From Parasitella parasitica (lineage: Eukaryota; Mucoromycota; Mucoromycetes; Mucorales; Mucoraceae): a stretch of DNA of 20,971 nt. The stretch covers positions 119,469 to 140,439 of the forward strand of contig MU619249.1 in NCBI GenBank assembly GCA_025201805.1, in the 5' to 3' direction. Position 1 is the first letter of the stretch; every line of letters starts with the position of its first letter. This document shows, in pieces, positions 10,737 through 19,845 of this stretch. The notes under the pieces are model-generated. The model was not told where the DNA came from. It worked only from the letters and a program-made list of their open reading frames with translations, and ran no database searches. The position numbers and the translations under genes are program-made.

Positions 10737-11407
10737 TTACTTTTGATTCACGATAATCTCAGAGATAGCTTCCAATGCCTAGTAAAAGATTAAAACATCA
10801 TTCAATTTCACCCACTGTGTACATAATTCTACCATTTTGATATGTGCTCTGATTTTATCTGCCTCTGCCGTGTGTTTATCTGCCATTCTATGATGGAGTA
10901 TTATCAGCATACAAGCAAACTCATCTTACGTTTCCTGTTTTACCCTTGCAAATGGGCCACTTTCTTTTCGATAAATTTTTTTGCTTCATCCAAGGTGAAT
11001 TGAACATGAAAACCGAATCCAACATTGATGTAAATGTATTTGGTATCAGGTCTATTCAACAAGATTAGTTGTTTTAGTCTTGTTTGATAAGTAAATCTTT
11101 CCTTACACGTGAGCTTGGACAAAGAATTGTGAGCCAAGATCAACCATCGTTTTCAACTCATTCAGCTTATTGTCTTGAATTGTTTCGATTTGCATGTTTA
11201 ATTTTTGGCTATATCATTGATTGATTAAATCTCTTGAAAGCTTGAAAAAAAAAAAAAAAGGTTCGCAACTTACTATTCTGATATGTTGTTAAATATAAGA
11301 TCTCGTTCGTCCAATTCTTTCTTTAATGATGGTTTTAATTTCATAGATATAAATTCATCGTATTTTTTTATCAATCCACCCAAGTCTTGTTTTACTGTAT
11401 CGTCCAT
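10737..11407 (-). CDS. UXT homologue, prefoldin alpha-like subunit
   Basis: Five short exons on the minus strand: 11407-11274, 11208-11107, 11051-10944, 10887-10833 and 10778-10737, giving 146 aa (human UXT is 157). Every intron is 54-65 nt with GT-AG ends and every join keeps frame. The product reads MDDTVKQDLGG..., VDLGSQFFVQAHVPDTKYI, INVGFGFHVQFTLDEAKKFI and HIKMALEAISEIIVNQK, matching the order of UXT: N-terminal helix, VDLG..FFV hairpin, xGxGFxxxxTLxEAxxFI, C-terminal helix. UXT is an alpha-type prefoldin in the R2TP/prefoldin-like (PAQosome) co-chaperone complex that helps assemble RNA polymerases and PIKKs. Only exon 3 leaves a sizeable open frame, so the gene is easy to miss. Confidence 0.92.
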
Positions 11408-13194
11408 CTTCAAAATAGAAAGGTGAAAGTTAGATGCTCAAATCAATGGAAAGTTTTTTTTAAGAAGGATCTTTTGAATAACCGCCTATTTTGGATAAAA
11501 TCATGCTCCTTGATACACTCTACATATACAAAGCCATTATATGTTTGAACGAGCTGTCTCCACCCCCAAACTACGGTGAAAAAAACTTATCCTTAGCTTT
11601 GATACGTTGTTTTTTTGACTTCTGTGCATCTGCAGCGGGCTATCTCACGAAACACAATGCTAATCGAAGAGTTTTTTTAAAAAAGACATTGTTGTTTATT
11701 GGATGCTTTCTATTTAATACGGGTGGGATAGCTCAAATCGAACGGCAACATTCGATGAACTCATATCGCAATCCCTATTACTCTACAAGTCCTTCTCAAA
11801 TGACTTAATTACATTCCGTAGGAACAGCGTAACATTTTTTTTTTAACAGTTAGCTTATGAAGTCTTTAGTAATAACTGTTATATCCCTAGATTATATAGC
11901 GAATACAATTGGTTAGCATTATTATGGCTACGCTGTCATAGCAACCGTTCTTGGGTTGGGCCTAATGTTTAATGTCGGTAATTTTATTGTATACATAGAA
12001 TACCATGATTATCACTATTCCCACTTATGCCGCCACAGCCGTTCCTAATCGTATCTAAGCTTAAACGTCACCCGGCCATTCTGTATAATAAATGGAAGTA
12101 ATCAATAGAACTCCTTGTATAAGAAACCATCTATTTGAGCTCTACTTGGTCTAAATTATGAAGCCAGACTTATCGATGAATTATTCACATTCATAAAGAT
12201 TAGTAGATTGAATATATGTAGGTCTTGCTTTGACTAATGTTATTGTGTCATGACCTTGCTTGGCAATTATAAAATGTCAGACATGATCTGATTGTATTCG
12301 TAGATTTATTCATATAGATTTATTTTATATAAATAGACAACTTCTATCAATCAATGTAAACTTTCGGTTTTATATCCAGTAATAATAAATCAATAGTCTC
12401 TATAAATATTTCCCCATTTAATATCATATTATCCATCTATTGTGCTCTTTTCAAACCTTGGCCCAATAATATTATATATATATATTGACTCTGTTCATAA
12501 TGGCACGATCTGAATAAGTCCTTCCACTCTGACTCCCTATCTACCCCATGAACAGCATACAATAGTAAGTTTTTTGAATCATCTGGTTTGTGAGAATTCC
12601 AAAATCATCACAAAATGTTGAGTAAGAAATATTATAGCCTTTCCAATAGTTTCGGATTGGGATATCGTTCTACTATTATTTTTAAAAGATCTGCCAAACA
12701 GCTTTCTTATGATGTTGATGGCAACACTACTGCCCTATAAAAGTCAATTGATTTTGTAACCTTAACCAACTACTCGTGGCATGATATGTTTATTAAGCAG
12801 TAATTTCTCTGAAACTACCTAATGAGTACCTCTAATCATTCTAAGGAGTTTGTGTTGTATCCACAGTCTGAAACGATGTTAAGGGGCGGAGGCCGTAAAT
12901 CAGACGGACAATATGTGTTATTGTTGTCAAAATAGTTCAATCACTCGACATTTCAATAAAACCGATGCTCCTAGCTTATCAAATGTTGCATAATCTCAAT
13001 TCCAAAAAAAAAGAGTTGATCTATCAATTGAATATGTTATTATCATAGCTAGTGGAATGGTACAAATGCCACTGAATTTTATTAAAAATGATTGCTAGGG
13101 GAGTTTTTCATAATTTAGAACATCGACAAGAGCTTCCTGGTTATCAGCACTTCTTTTCTACTCTATAACTTTTTAGTTTATGCATCGTAGAATC
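11408..13194. other. AT-rich gene-free block upstream of UXT and TATDN1
   Basis: About 1.8 kb holding the divergent upstream regions of UXT (-) and TATDN1 (+). The open frame with ATG at 11503 ending at 11808 (102 aa) has no domain, low coding character and no visible promoter, so I do not call it a gene. From 11820 to 13160 no open frame above 60 codons exists on either strand, and I see no RNA gene, hairpin or mobile-element signature. Confidence 0.5.
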
Positions 13195-14329
13195 ATGAAA
13201 TTTATTGGTATATATTAAAGTTTTGATTGTAATCACATCTATATCTATCATCTCATCTAGATATCGGCGCAAATATGACTGACCCTATGTTTAGAGGGCT
13301 ATATCGTGGTAAACAAGCTCATCCAGGTATGTACATACAACATGAACAATTCACAGCCACAATAAAATAAGCAAAATAACAACAATTGTATATATCCCAA
13401 GATGATCTTGCGCTCGTTTTGAAGCGTGCACGTGAGGGAGGTGTTCAAAAGATTTTAATTACTGGCACAAACTTACAAGACTCTAAAGAAGCCATTGAAG
13501 CCATTGAAAATAACGATGATGGTATATAACTTACTTTTTTAAAGGTTTCGTATACTTTTCATGTATATTATGTGCTAAATAGAAGCTTCATATAGCCAAG
13601 GGGTTCTTATATTCTACTGTGGGCTGTCATCCCACGCGTTGCTCTGAATTCGAAGCCTATAAAGATGGACCTCAGGCCTATTATGACCAGCTTTTAAAAG
13701 TGGCTACTAGTTCCACAACTGTAGTCGCTATTGGCGAATGTGGACTCGATTATGATCGCCTTCATTTTTGTGATAAAGAGACTCAAAAAAAGTATTTTGC
13801 AGTGCAGTTCGACTTGGCTCAAGAGACGCAATTGCCCATGTTTTTACATAATCGTAATACAGGCAGCGATTTCTATGATCTCGTCAAAGCTAATCGCCAT
13901 AAATTCAAGCATGGTGTGGTGCATTCCTTCACTGGAAGTTTAGAAGAAATGAAAATGCTTATTGACTTGGATTTGTACATCGGTGTCAATGGATGTTCCA
14001 TGAAAACGGCTGAAAACCTTGAGGTTGTAAAAGCGATTCCCCAAGACAAGCTGATGATTGAAACAGATGCTCCTTGGTGTGATATCCGCCCCACGCACGC
14101 TTCCTTTACTCATTTGAGAAACGTAAGCCCTGAAGAGATGAAATTGTATGCTCCACTTAGCAAAAAGAAAGAAAAGTTTGAAATGGGATGTATGGTCAAG
14201 AGTAGGAATGAGCCATGTACTGTGGGTCTTGTTTTACACGCTGTCGCATCTATTCGTAGTGTAGATCCAGTAGAACTGTCAGAAATCATTTGGAACAACA
14301 CATGCACCGTATTTAATACTTTAGATTAG
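13195..14329 (+). CDS. TatD-family metal-dependent nuclease (TATDN1 type)
   Basis: Four exons: 13195-13207 (13 nt only), 13261-13326, 13402-13521 and 13596-14329, giving 310 aa (human TATDN1 is 297). The tiny first exon is supported because joining it restores the family N-terminus [21 protein letters not shown]. An in-frame ATG at 13180 could add five residues (MHRRI). The TIM-barrel hydrolase shows TGTNLQDSKEA, GCHPTRC (76-82), IGECGLD with E114, MFLHNRN with H151, VHSFTG with H176 and ETDAPW with D224, the usual metal-site residues. The N-terminal HxH of bacterial TatD is replaced by DIGAN, as in eukaryotic TATDN1. TatD proteins are 3'-5' exonucleases or deoxyribonucleases tied to DNA repair and to apoptotic DNA degradation. 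Tail-to-tail with RPT2, 47 nt between stops. Confidence 0.95.
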
Positions 14330-14342
14330 TGTATATAGATAT

Positions 14343-14348
14343 TTTATT
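14343..14348 (-). terminator. Poly(A) signal AATAAA of RPT2
   Basis: AATAAA on the minus strand 28 nt after the RPT2 stop. Cleavage 10-30 nt downstream would fall at or inside the 3' end of the TATDN1 coding sequence, so the two transcripts should overlap. Confidence 0.5.
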
Positions 14349-14376
14349 CAAATAGTGAATGTAAGCATATACATAT

Positions 14377-15938
14377 TTAAAGATAAAGACCCTCAGGAGT
14401 ACCTTCACTCTTTCTATACAAGACCTTCTCCTTAGCTTTACGGAAATCCTCTGCAACAACTTTCATACGACGTTCACGCAATGCCATTAAACCAGCTTCT
14501 GTACAGATGGCCTAGTGAAAAATGCATTAATAGCAAGCTCTTATACAAGTAATTTAAGCTTACCTTGATATCAGCACCCGATAAATCATCCTTTGACATG
14601 ACAAACTCTTCCAAATCAACATCGTCAGCCAAAGTCATCCTTGAAGTATGGATGTTGAAAATTCTACGCTTTGTCTTGACGTCAGGCAAGGGGAATTCGA
14701 TTTTACGATCAATACGGCCAGGACGAATCAATGCAGGATCCAAACTGTCAATCTTATTTGTAGCCATAATCACTTTAACATCGCCTCGGGAATCGAAACC
14801 ATCCAATTGATTCAACAATTCCAGCATGGTACGTTGGATTTCACGTTCGCCACCAGAAGTTGAGTCGTAACGCTTTGTACCGACAGCATCGATTTCGTCA
14901 ATGAATACAATCGAAGGCGCATTTTCCTCTGCGACACGAAACAATTCACGCACCAATTTGGGACCATCACCCAGATATTTCTGGATCAATTCCGAGCCAA
15001 CAATACGCAAAAACGTAGCGCTGGTTTGGTTGGCAACAGCCTTTGCCAACAAGGTTTTACCGGTACCAGGCACACCGTATAAAATGACACCCTTGGGAGG
15101 TTTGATTCCCATTTCTTCATATAATTCAGGATGTGTTAAAGGTAACTCGACTGCCTCCTTGATTTCTTGCACTTGTTGTTCAAGACCACCAATATCTGCA
15201 TATGATTCTGTAGGTGCCTTTTCCAATTTCATGACACTGACCATGGGGTCCGTGTCATCGCCGAGCACACCAACAACAGACATGGTTTTGTGGTGCAAAA
15301 GAACGCTACATCCAGGTTCCAACAAGTCCTTGTCGACAAAACTCATAACCGATACATAATATTCGGGTCCAGTAGCTGAAGACACAATAACATGGTCATC
15401 GTCAATGATTTCTTCTAATGAGCCAACTGTCATTGGAGAGCCACGCAAATCGTCTACACGTGTTCTTTCTTCTTGATCTCTCTCCTCTTGGGGCTTGAGT
15501 CGTTCTTGGTTTTGCACAAACTCCTCTTCAAGTAACAAATAATCCTTGATACGTTCCATTTTCAGCATCTTGAGACGACAGCGTGTAGTGGGGAAAACTA
15601 GATAATGTGTTCAGTATTTCCATAATCCCAATGCCACATTGTTTTGTATATATTAAGGCTACCTTGAGGTAATTTAGCAGTTGTATCAGGCCCTCTCTTC
15701 TTCTTTTTGCCTACACGAGTAGGTACAGGAGGCTCCCACTTTTTTTTCTTGTCCTTATCCTTTACATTTACACATATAGTTATTAAGAAAATCGTTTTCA
15801 TTTCGCATTGTATATCTGTGTTGCTGTACCTTGTCTTTTTTATCATTGCCTCTTGGCATACCTGATTGAGAGTTACCCTAGTAAATGCATAATTAGTGGC
15901 TATGTTTGGATGTGTGGTAGTTGCTACTTATTTACCAT
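14377..15938 (-). CDS. RPT2: 26S proteasome regulatory subunit 4 (AAA ATPase Rpt2/PSMC1)
   Basis: Five exons on the minus strand: 15938-15936 (the ATG alone), 15877-15830, 15759-15663, 15597-14564 and 14511-14377, giving 438 aa (human 440, yeast 437). Rpt2 is one of six ATPases in the base of the 19S particle; it unfolds substrates and helps open the 20S gate. The N-terminus MGNSQSG fits the N-myristoylation motif known for Rpt2 (Gly2, Ser6). Then come the Lys-rich [18 protein letters not shown], the OB domain, and the AAA module with Walker A GVPGTGKT (224-231), Walker B FIDEID (281-286), [18 protein letters not shown] and [20 protein letters not shown]. It ends in GLYL, a HbYX-type tail that docks into the 20S ring. 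Walker A has Val where human has Pro; yeast has Ala there. No clear PACE element lies near the start. Confidence 0.98.
15878..15935 (-). other. RPT2 intron 1, immediately after the start codon
   Basis: ATG at 15938-15936 is followed at once by GTAAAT; the intron ends CTAG at 15878 and the next codon is GGT (Gly2). It separates the initiator Met from the myristoylation signal. Length 58 nt, typical of this locus. Confidence 0.85.
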
Positions 15939-16944
15939 TTCGTATTATATCTGGTTGTAGATGTAAAAAGAAAAGAGGTGAATGCACTGGCTATTAGTTG
16001 TTTTAAATAGCCTGCGCGTCCAAATTCGTCACCTATCAATGATACGTCAGCTATGTGACCTTTTAACACGGTTAGAAGCAGCATGTTGCACCTGGAAGCC
16101 TCCATTTGGTTGTTGCCAGCACAATTGAAGAGTTTTTTCTCGTTACATGGATATCTCGCATGCTTCAAACTCTTTTTTTTTATTTTTTTTTATTTTCAGA
16201 GTGTCAGGTATTCAGATGCTCTTCTTATATTACTCTTCGTAGGAGTTCATCATTTTGAATATTGTTTTTAGTAAGATTTATATCACCTTTTGTGAAAAGA
16301 TCTCGATATTTGAACCAATTTGTATGGGGAAATTTCAGAAACGATATGCGCAATTAGTTTCCATGGAAACATATGAAGATTATATGATTCTGCATTCAAA
16401 CATACTAAATCTGATGTATGCGTTCACTAGCACTGGCCGCTTCAAATCAATTGTAATAGCTAGATGCTTATAAAAAAGAAAGTTTTCAGTCATTCTTGTC
16501 AAAGCCTTCCTACTCGATAAATTCCAAAATTTAGCTAGAGAAAATTTAGCTAAATCAATAACAAATTTCTCCATTAGTAATTTTGTTCTGACGAAGCGAT
16601 ACATTTCAGCTTTGTATAAAGCAGATTAATAGCTGAAGATGTGTTAATCACTTGACCAGATAGACTACACAGTCTTGAACTGAAAATCCTTTCTAGGTGA
16701 GAAACTATATTGTAAAAACTTAAGGCTTACAAGCTATCTAGATCTTTTATCGAGTTTTACGTAGCTATATCCTTCCAATAATACAAATCTTCGAAGCGCA
16801 CATCTGATGGAGAATGGATTAATGTCTCATAGCGGAAGGCAGATGATGGTCACCAATGGTCACCACTCACGCACTCAAACATGCTTTGATTCGCGAGCTC
16901 AGAACTTTCTCACTTCTTTTTTTCACCAAACATAAAGCAGAACA
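15939..16944. other. Divergent intergenic region between RPT2 (-) and IES6 (+)
   Basis: About 1 kb with no convincing coding content; small open frames near 16083-16271 and 16255-16473 (+) lack protein character. Features seen: a T-rich tract at 16171-16195, a CRE-like TACGTCAGC near 16043, a tandem 10-bp repeat at 16846-16865, and a T run (16916-16923) before the IES6 leader. No TATA box is obvious for either gene. Confidence 0.45.
16846..16865. repeat. Tandem 10-bp direct repeat in the IES6 upstream region
   Basis: ATGGTCACCA occurs twice back to back with no spacer. Each unit contains the near-palindrome GGTNACC. It lies about 80-100 nt upstream of the IES6 start, a good position for a paired transcription-factor site. 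Confidence 0.6.
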
Positions 16945-17521
16945 ATGTAAATAGACAAGCAGATTGAATTCATCTCATAGACCTGACATTTCTATTATAG
17001 GGCACCCAAAAAGCCTTCAAAAAAATTAGCTTTTGGAAAGAAGGTAGCATACAACAATTATTTATATTGAAGTATGAACTCACAGCGAAATCATCTAGTC
17101 CAATCTATCAGAAAGTGAAGAAGAATATGAGGGGCCACTCAACCTGCTGACGACAGAGAAGCCCTTCAAAAACCCAAACTACAAAACGATAAAGAAAAAC
17201 AAGAACCTGAAGCAAATTCTTACACTAGAGAGAGATAACATGTTTGCACTAGATGTACCCACATGTAAGTAGTTTTCAAGTAGATATCACAATCCACATT
17301 TTAACCAAATATTTGTTGCAGATGAAAATATTGAATGTGCACCATCCGTTCTGCCACAAAAAAAGTATTGCGACATTACAGGACTAAATGCTAAATACAC
17401 AGATCCTAAAACTGGATTACGATATCACAATGCAGAAATTTATCAGTTTATCCGTACACTGGGTGTGCCCAGTGTTCAAGCCTATCTGGCAAGCAGGAAT
17501 GCAGCTGTTGTTCTCAAGTAA
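16945..17521 (+). CDS. IES6: INO80 chromatin-remodelling complex subunit Ies6/INO80C
   Basis: Four exons: 16945-16946 (only AT of the start codon), 17001-17043, 17099-17264 and 17322-17521, giving 136 aa. The start codon is split by intron 1: AT plus G at 17001 gives ATG, followed by APKKPSKKLAFGKK. The middle exon encodes SESEEEYEGPLNLL and EKPFKNPNYKTIKK, both typical of Ies6. The last exon holds the YL1 C-terminal domain, about 84-117: KKYCDITGLNAKYTDPKTGL followed by RYHNAEIYQFIRTL. Ies6 binds Arp5 and couples ATP hydrolysis to nucleosome sliding by INO80 in the nucleus. The first 15 residues are basic. All joins keep frame. AATAAA at 17526-17531 begins 4 nt after the stop, and the convergent ankyrin gene stops only 21 nt away. 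Confidence 0.93.
16947..17000 (+). other. IES6 intron 1, splitting the start codon AT|G
   Basis: GTAAAT donor at 16947 directly after AT, TATTATAG acceptor ending at 17000, then G. The unspliced frame would read ATG TAA, a start followed at once by a stop; splicing is needed to translate the protein from this start. Confidence 0.75.
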
Positions 17522-17525
17522 CAGC

Positions 17526-17531
17526 AATAAA
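17526..17531 (+). terminator. Poly(A) signal AATAAA of IES6
   Basis: Hexamer 4 nt after the IES6 stop codon. Cleavage 10-30 nt later would fall inside the last coding exon of the convergent ankyrin gene (17543-17587). Confidence 0.55.
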
Positions 17532-17541
17532 AAGGCATTTG

Positions 17542-17547
17542 TTTATT
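17542..17547 (-). terminator. Poly(A) signal AATAAA overlapping the stop codon of the ankyrin gene
   Basis: On the minus strand the end of the gene reads TTC AAA TAA AC; the hexamer AATAAA includes the stop codon. Cleavage downstream would fall in the IES6 coding end, so the two mRNAs overlap. Confidence 0.5.
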
Positions 17548-18400
17548 TGAACAATACAGTATCATTTTCATTATCAGAGTTATCTTCCTAAAAGTTGGCA
17601 TTGATGAATATCTTTTGTTTTATATACATTATCCCAGAGGAACAACTTACCATGTCGTATCCTGCTACAGCCATGTTAATCAACTCCCTCATATCATCAT
17701 TTCTACCCACTACGTAATCTTCAATTGTTGAATTTGCATTATTCTTGATTCTATACAAAATTTAAATGTTATATATATATATATATAATTCATGGTTAAA
17801 TCTGCAAGAGCTGTAATTAATTACCTTGGATCAGCACCAGCATTGATTAACATATCCACCATGTTGAGAGCTACTTCTGGATCATCCTCATATTGCACAG
17901 CCAAATGCAGAGGTGTATTACCTTCTTTCTTGTTTTTCTGATTCACGTTTATATCTGGAATTTCTAGCAGTAATTCCATGCATGTCAGTGACCCAAATCG
18001 AGCCCTGTTATTTTGTGAAAATAAATAAACTATGAATTTGATTGTATGTATACATTTAACGGTAATTTACGTATAATGAAGTGCTGTATCACCTAAATCA
18101 TCAGTGTGATTTATGTCAAAATCTCCCTCCTTTAAAATATCCTCCAACATTTCATCTTGGTCGTTTCTGCAGGCTGCCAGCATGAGGTCATCTCCTGCAA
18201 TTATTTAGGTTAGTGGTATGTACGCGCGTGATTAGTATTCAGTTGTAACACTTGCCTGTTGTTTTTTCTTCATCGGCCATCATTTGTGTAGCTTGAGTGC
18301 GAATGAAGAAGAATGGCATTTCTGGATTGCTTTGAGGGGTCTCAAAAGGACGAAAAAGCTGGTCACCCCAAGCCCAGTTGCACAGAATCCCTTTCCACAT
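17543..18400 (-). CDS. Small ankyrin-repeat protein, similar in layout to yeast YGL242C
   Basis: Five exons on the minus strand: 18400-18256, 18194-18071, 18004-17825, 17750-17651 and 17587-17543, giving 197 aa from the first in-frame ATG at 18400. A later ATG at 18280 (MADEEKTTGDDL) would give 157 aa and fits the short N-terminus of the yeast relative better; which is used is uncertain. The core has ankyrin repeats: DDLMLAACRNDQDEMLEDIL, LGDTALHYTARFGSLTCMEL, EGNTPLHLAVQYEDDPEVAL, and NMVDMLINAGADPRIKNNAN, then an acidic tail ending VLFK. Ankyrin repeats bind proteins; no enzyme domain is present. The molecular role of this family is largely unknown. Intron 1 (18255-18195) has a GC donor. 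Confidence 0.88.
18195..18255 (-). other. GC-AG intron in the ankyrin gene
   Basis: The exon ends ACAACAG and the intron begins GCAAGT, the classical GC-donor context, ending TTGCAG. Nearby GT dinucleotides either break the frame or make a stop with this acceptor, so the GC donor is the only solution that joins MADEEKTTG to DDLMLAAC. Confidence 0.75.
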
Positions 18401-18700
18401 GTTTGTTTGATGTCTGATGGTCAATTAAGGTGAAATGAATTTAAGCCTAAAGATAGCGCACACCCAGAAATAAACTAATGCATGATGCAAGGTGGAAAAT
18501 GGTTAATTGTATATATAGTCAGGCCATATATGATTATGCTTCACTTGATTCCAGATGGCAAAATATTCTTTGTGTAATGTAAAAGCGGGGCCATTTTCAA
18601 TAAATTACTGTAATTCATTCGATTGTACCTATTTTTAAGCATCAGGATTTTTATTTTATTTTCACCTTCTTCTCTTTGTCTTTCTTTCTTTTCCACCCAA
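18401..18700. promoter_or_regulatory. Divergent promoter between ankyrin gene (-) and LEA_2-like gene (+)
   Basis: 300 nt without coding content. TATATATA at 18510-18517 is 110 nt upstream of the ankyrin ATG. On the plus side a CT-rich leader (18660-18697) precedes the ATG at 18701. Confidence 0.4.
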
Positions 18701-19845
18701 ATGTCGCAAAACAGCCATCGTCCGTATAAAGCTGACCCATATAGAGCGGTAAGAAAACCTTCCAGTCCAGGTAAGAACGCTCTGCAACAGCAAAGCCTGA
18801 TACCAATCCTAACATCCACACACATCACATATCAGATGGCTACTACGATAGCCCTACAAGTGCTGCTTCTGATCAATTTCACTCGAGATCGCCCTCTGAA
18901 AGCAGCACCTCAAAGCTGTCAAATGCAATAACAGCCACGATGAACCAAGATCCATATTCACCCAAATCACACATCAAAAAGAAAAAGTACAAGCCCGAAT
19001 CCCCGGCAGTGGACGGGGAAAAGAGAGCCAATTCATACCTGCCCTACTCAAACCACAGCCGAAACCCATATGACCCAGTGGAGCCCATCTATCTGGATCG
19101 AGACAACGACTATTTGCCCAGCTTTAATTCACCAGGCCAATATCAGCAGCATGCGTCACATCAGCCAGTAGGGTCTATTTTGCAAGATAACATTATCATG
19201 GACATGATGGGCGACCACCACAATGTAAACGACGATGCTTACGAAACAAAACCACATTTAGAGCAGATACTACCTCCTATCAAAAAGAAAAAATGGTGGA
19301 CAAAATATGGGCTTAGCAGTAGGAAGCTGGTGGTTATAGCGTTTGTGTTTATCATTATTGTTGGCGTCCTAACGTATTTTGTGTGGCCAAGGACACCCAC
19401 ACTACAGTTCCTCGACGCCACTTTGGAAAACGGCACACAACCCACCTACAATGACACAATACTAGTCGCTAATTGGAATGTGAGCTTTACAGTGTACAAC
19501 AACGACAATTTCATACCTACCAATATACAGAACCTTGCAGTGAGTGTGATTGAAAACGGCTCAGGCGATATATTTGGCAGAGGAAATTCAGGACATTTAA
19601 TGCTGAGGCCAAAATCTCAAGATCAAGTTATCAATTTACCAATCTCTATTGATTTTCACAGAGATGCGACGAATCAAGCGATCAAAACGTTAATCAATGC
19701 CTGCAAGATCAAGGAGGTGGATTCAGCGAATGCTCCCAAACAGAGCTTGAGTATCACCTTTGAAATTGTGTATTATATCGCTGGCATTGCCTGGCATCCT
19801 GTAGCAAGAGTGTCTCCTACTACTTATTTTGATTGCCCTTCTTGA
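18701..19845 (+). CDS. Single-pass membrane protein with LEA_2-like extracytoplasmic domain
   Basis: Two exons: 18701-18770 and 18836-19845, giving 359 aa. The intron (65 nt, GTAAGA...CAG) joins RKPSSP to DGYYDSPTSAA in frame. Residues 1-185 are polar, Ser/Pro/Tyr/Asn/Asp-rich and probably disordered in the cytosol, with basic KKKK clusters (including KKKKWWTKYG just before the membrane). One transmembrane helix lies at about 188-208 (LVVIAFVFIIIVGVLTYFVW). The C-terminal part (about 210-359) has the beta-rich pattern of LEA_2/WHy-type domains (TLQFLDATLENG, NWNVSFTVYNNDNF, QVINLPISIDF), four N-glycosylation sequons (NGT, NDT, NVS, NGS) and the only two cysteines of the protein (NACK, FDCPS), which may form a disulfide. 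LEA_2 proteins are tied to membrane and stress biology; the family call is by pattern only. A second GTAAGA at 18749 is a competing donor that would break the frame. Confidence 0.85.

Noticed and set aside
11503-11808. 102-codon frame upstream of UXT
   Set aside because: No recognisable domain, mixed hydrophobic composition, no promoter or conserved motif; could be a decayed or chance ORF.
12440-12490. TA-rich palindromic tract suggesting an origin or cruciform
   Set aside because: Simple AT repeats are common throughout; no other origin-like feature.
12700-12790. Possible C/D-box snoRNA (TATGATG with a later CTGA)
   Set aside because: Boxes are imperfect, spacing is off and no terminal stem is present.
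14474-14563. Read-through of the RPT2 frame past GADIK
   Set aside because: The extension is intronic: GTAAGC follows directly and splicing to 14511 restores the conserved C-terminus ending GLYL.
16083-16604. Small open frames on both strands between RPT2 and IES6
   Set aside because: Overlapping frames on opposite strands, no domain, AT-rich composition and no splice sites joining them.
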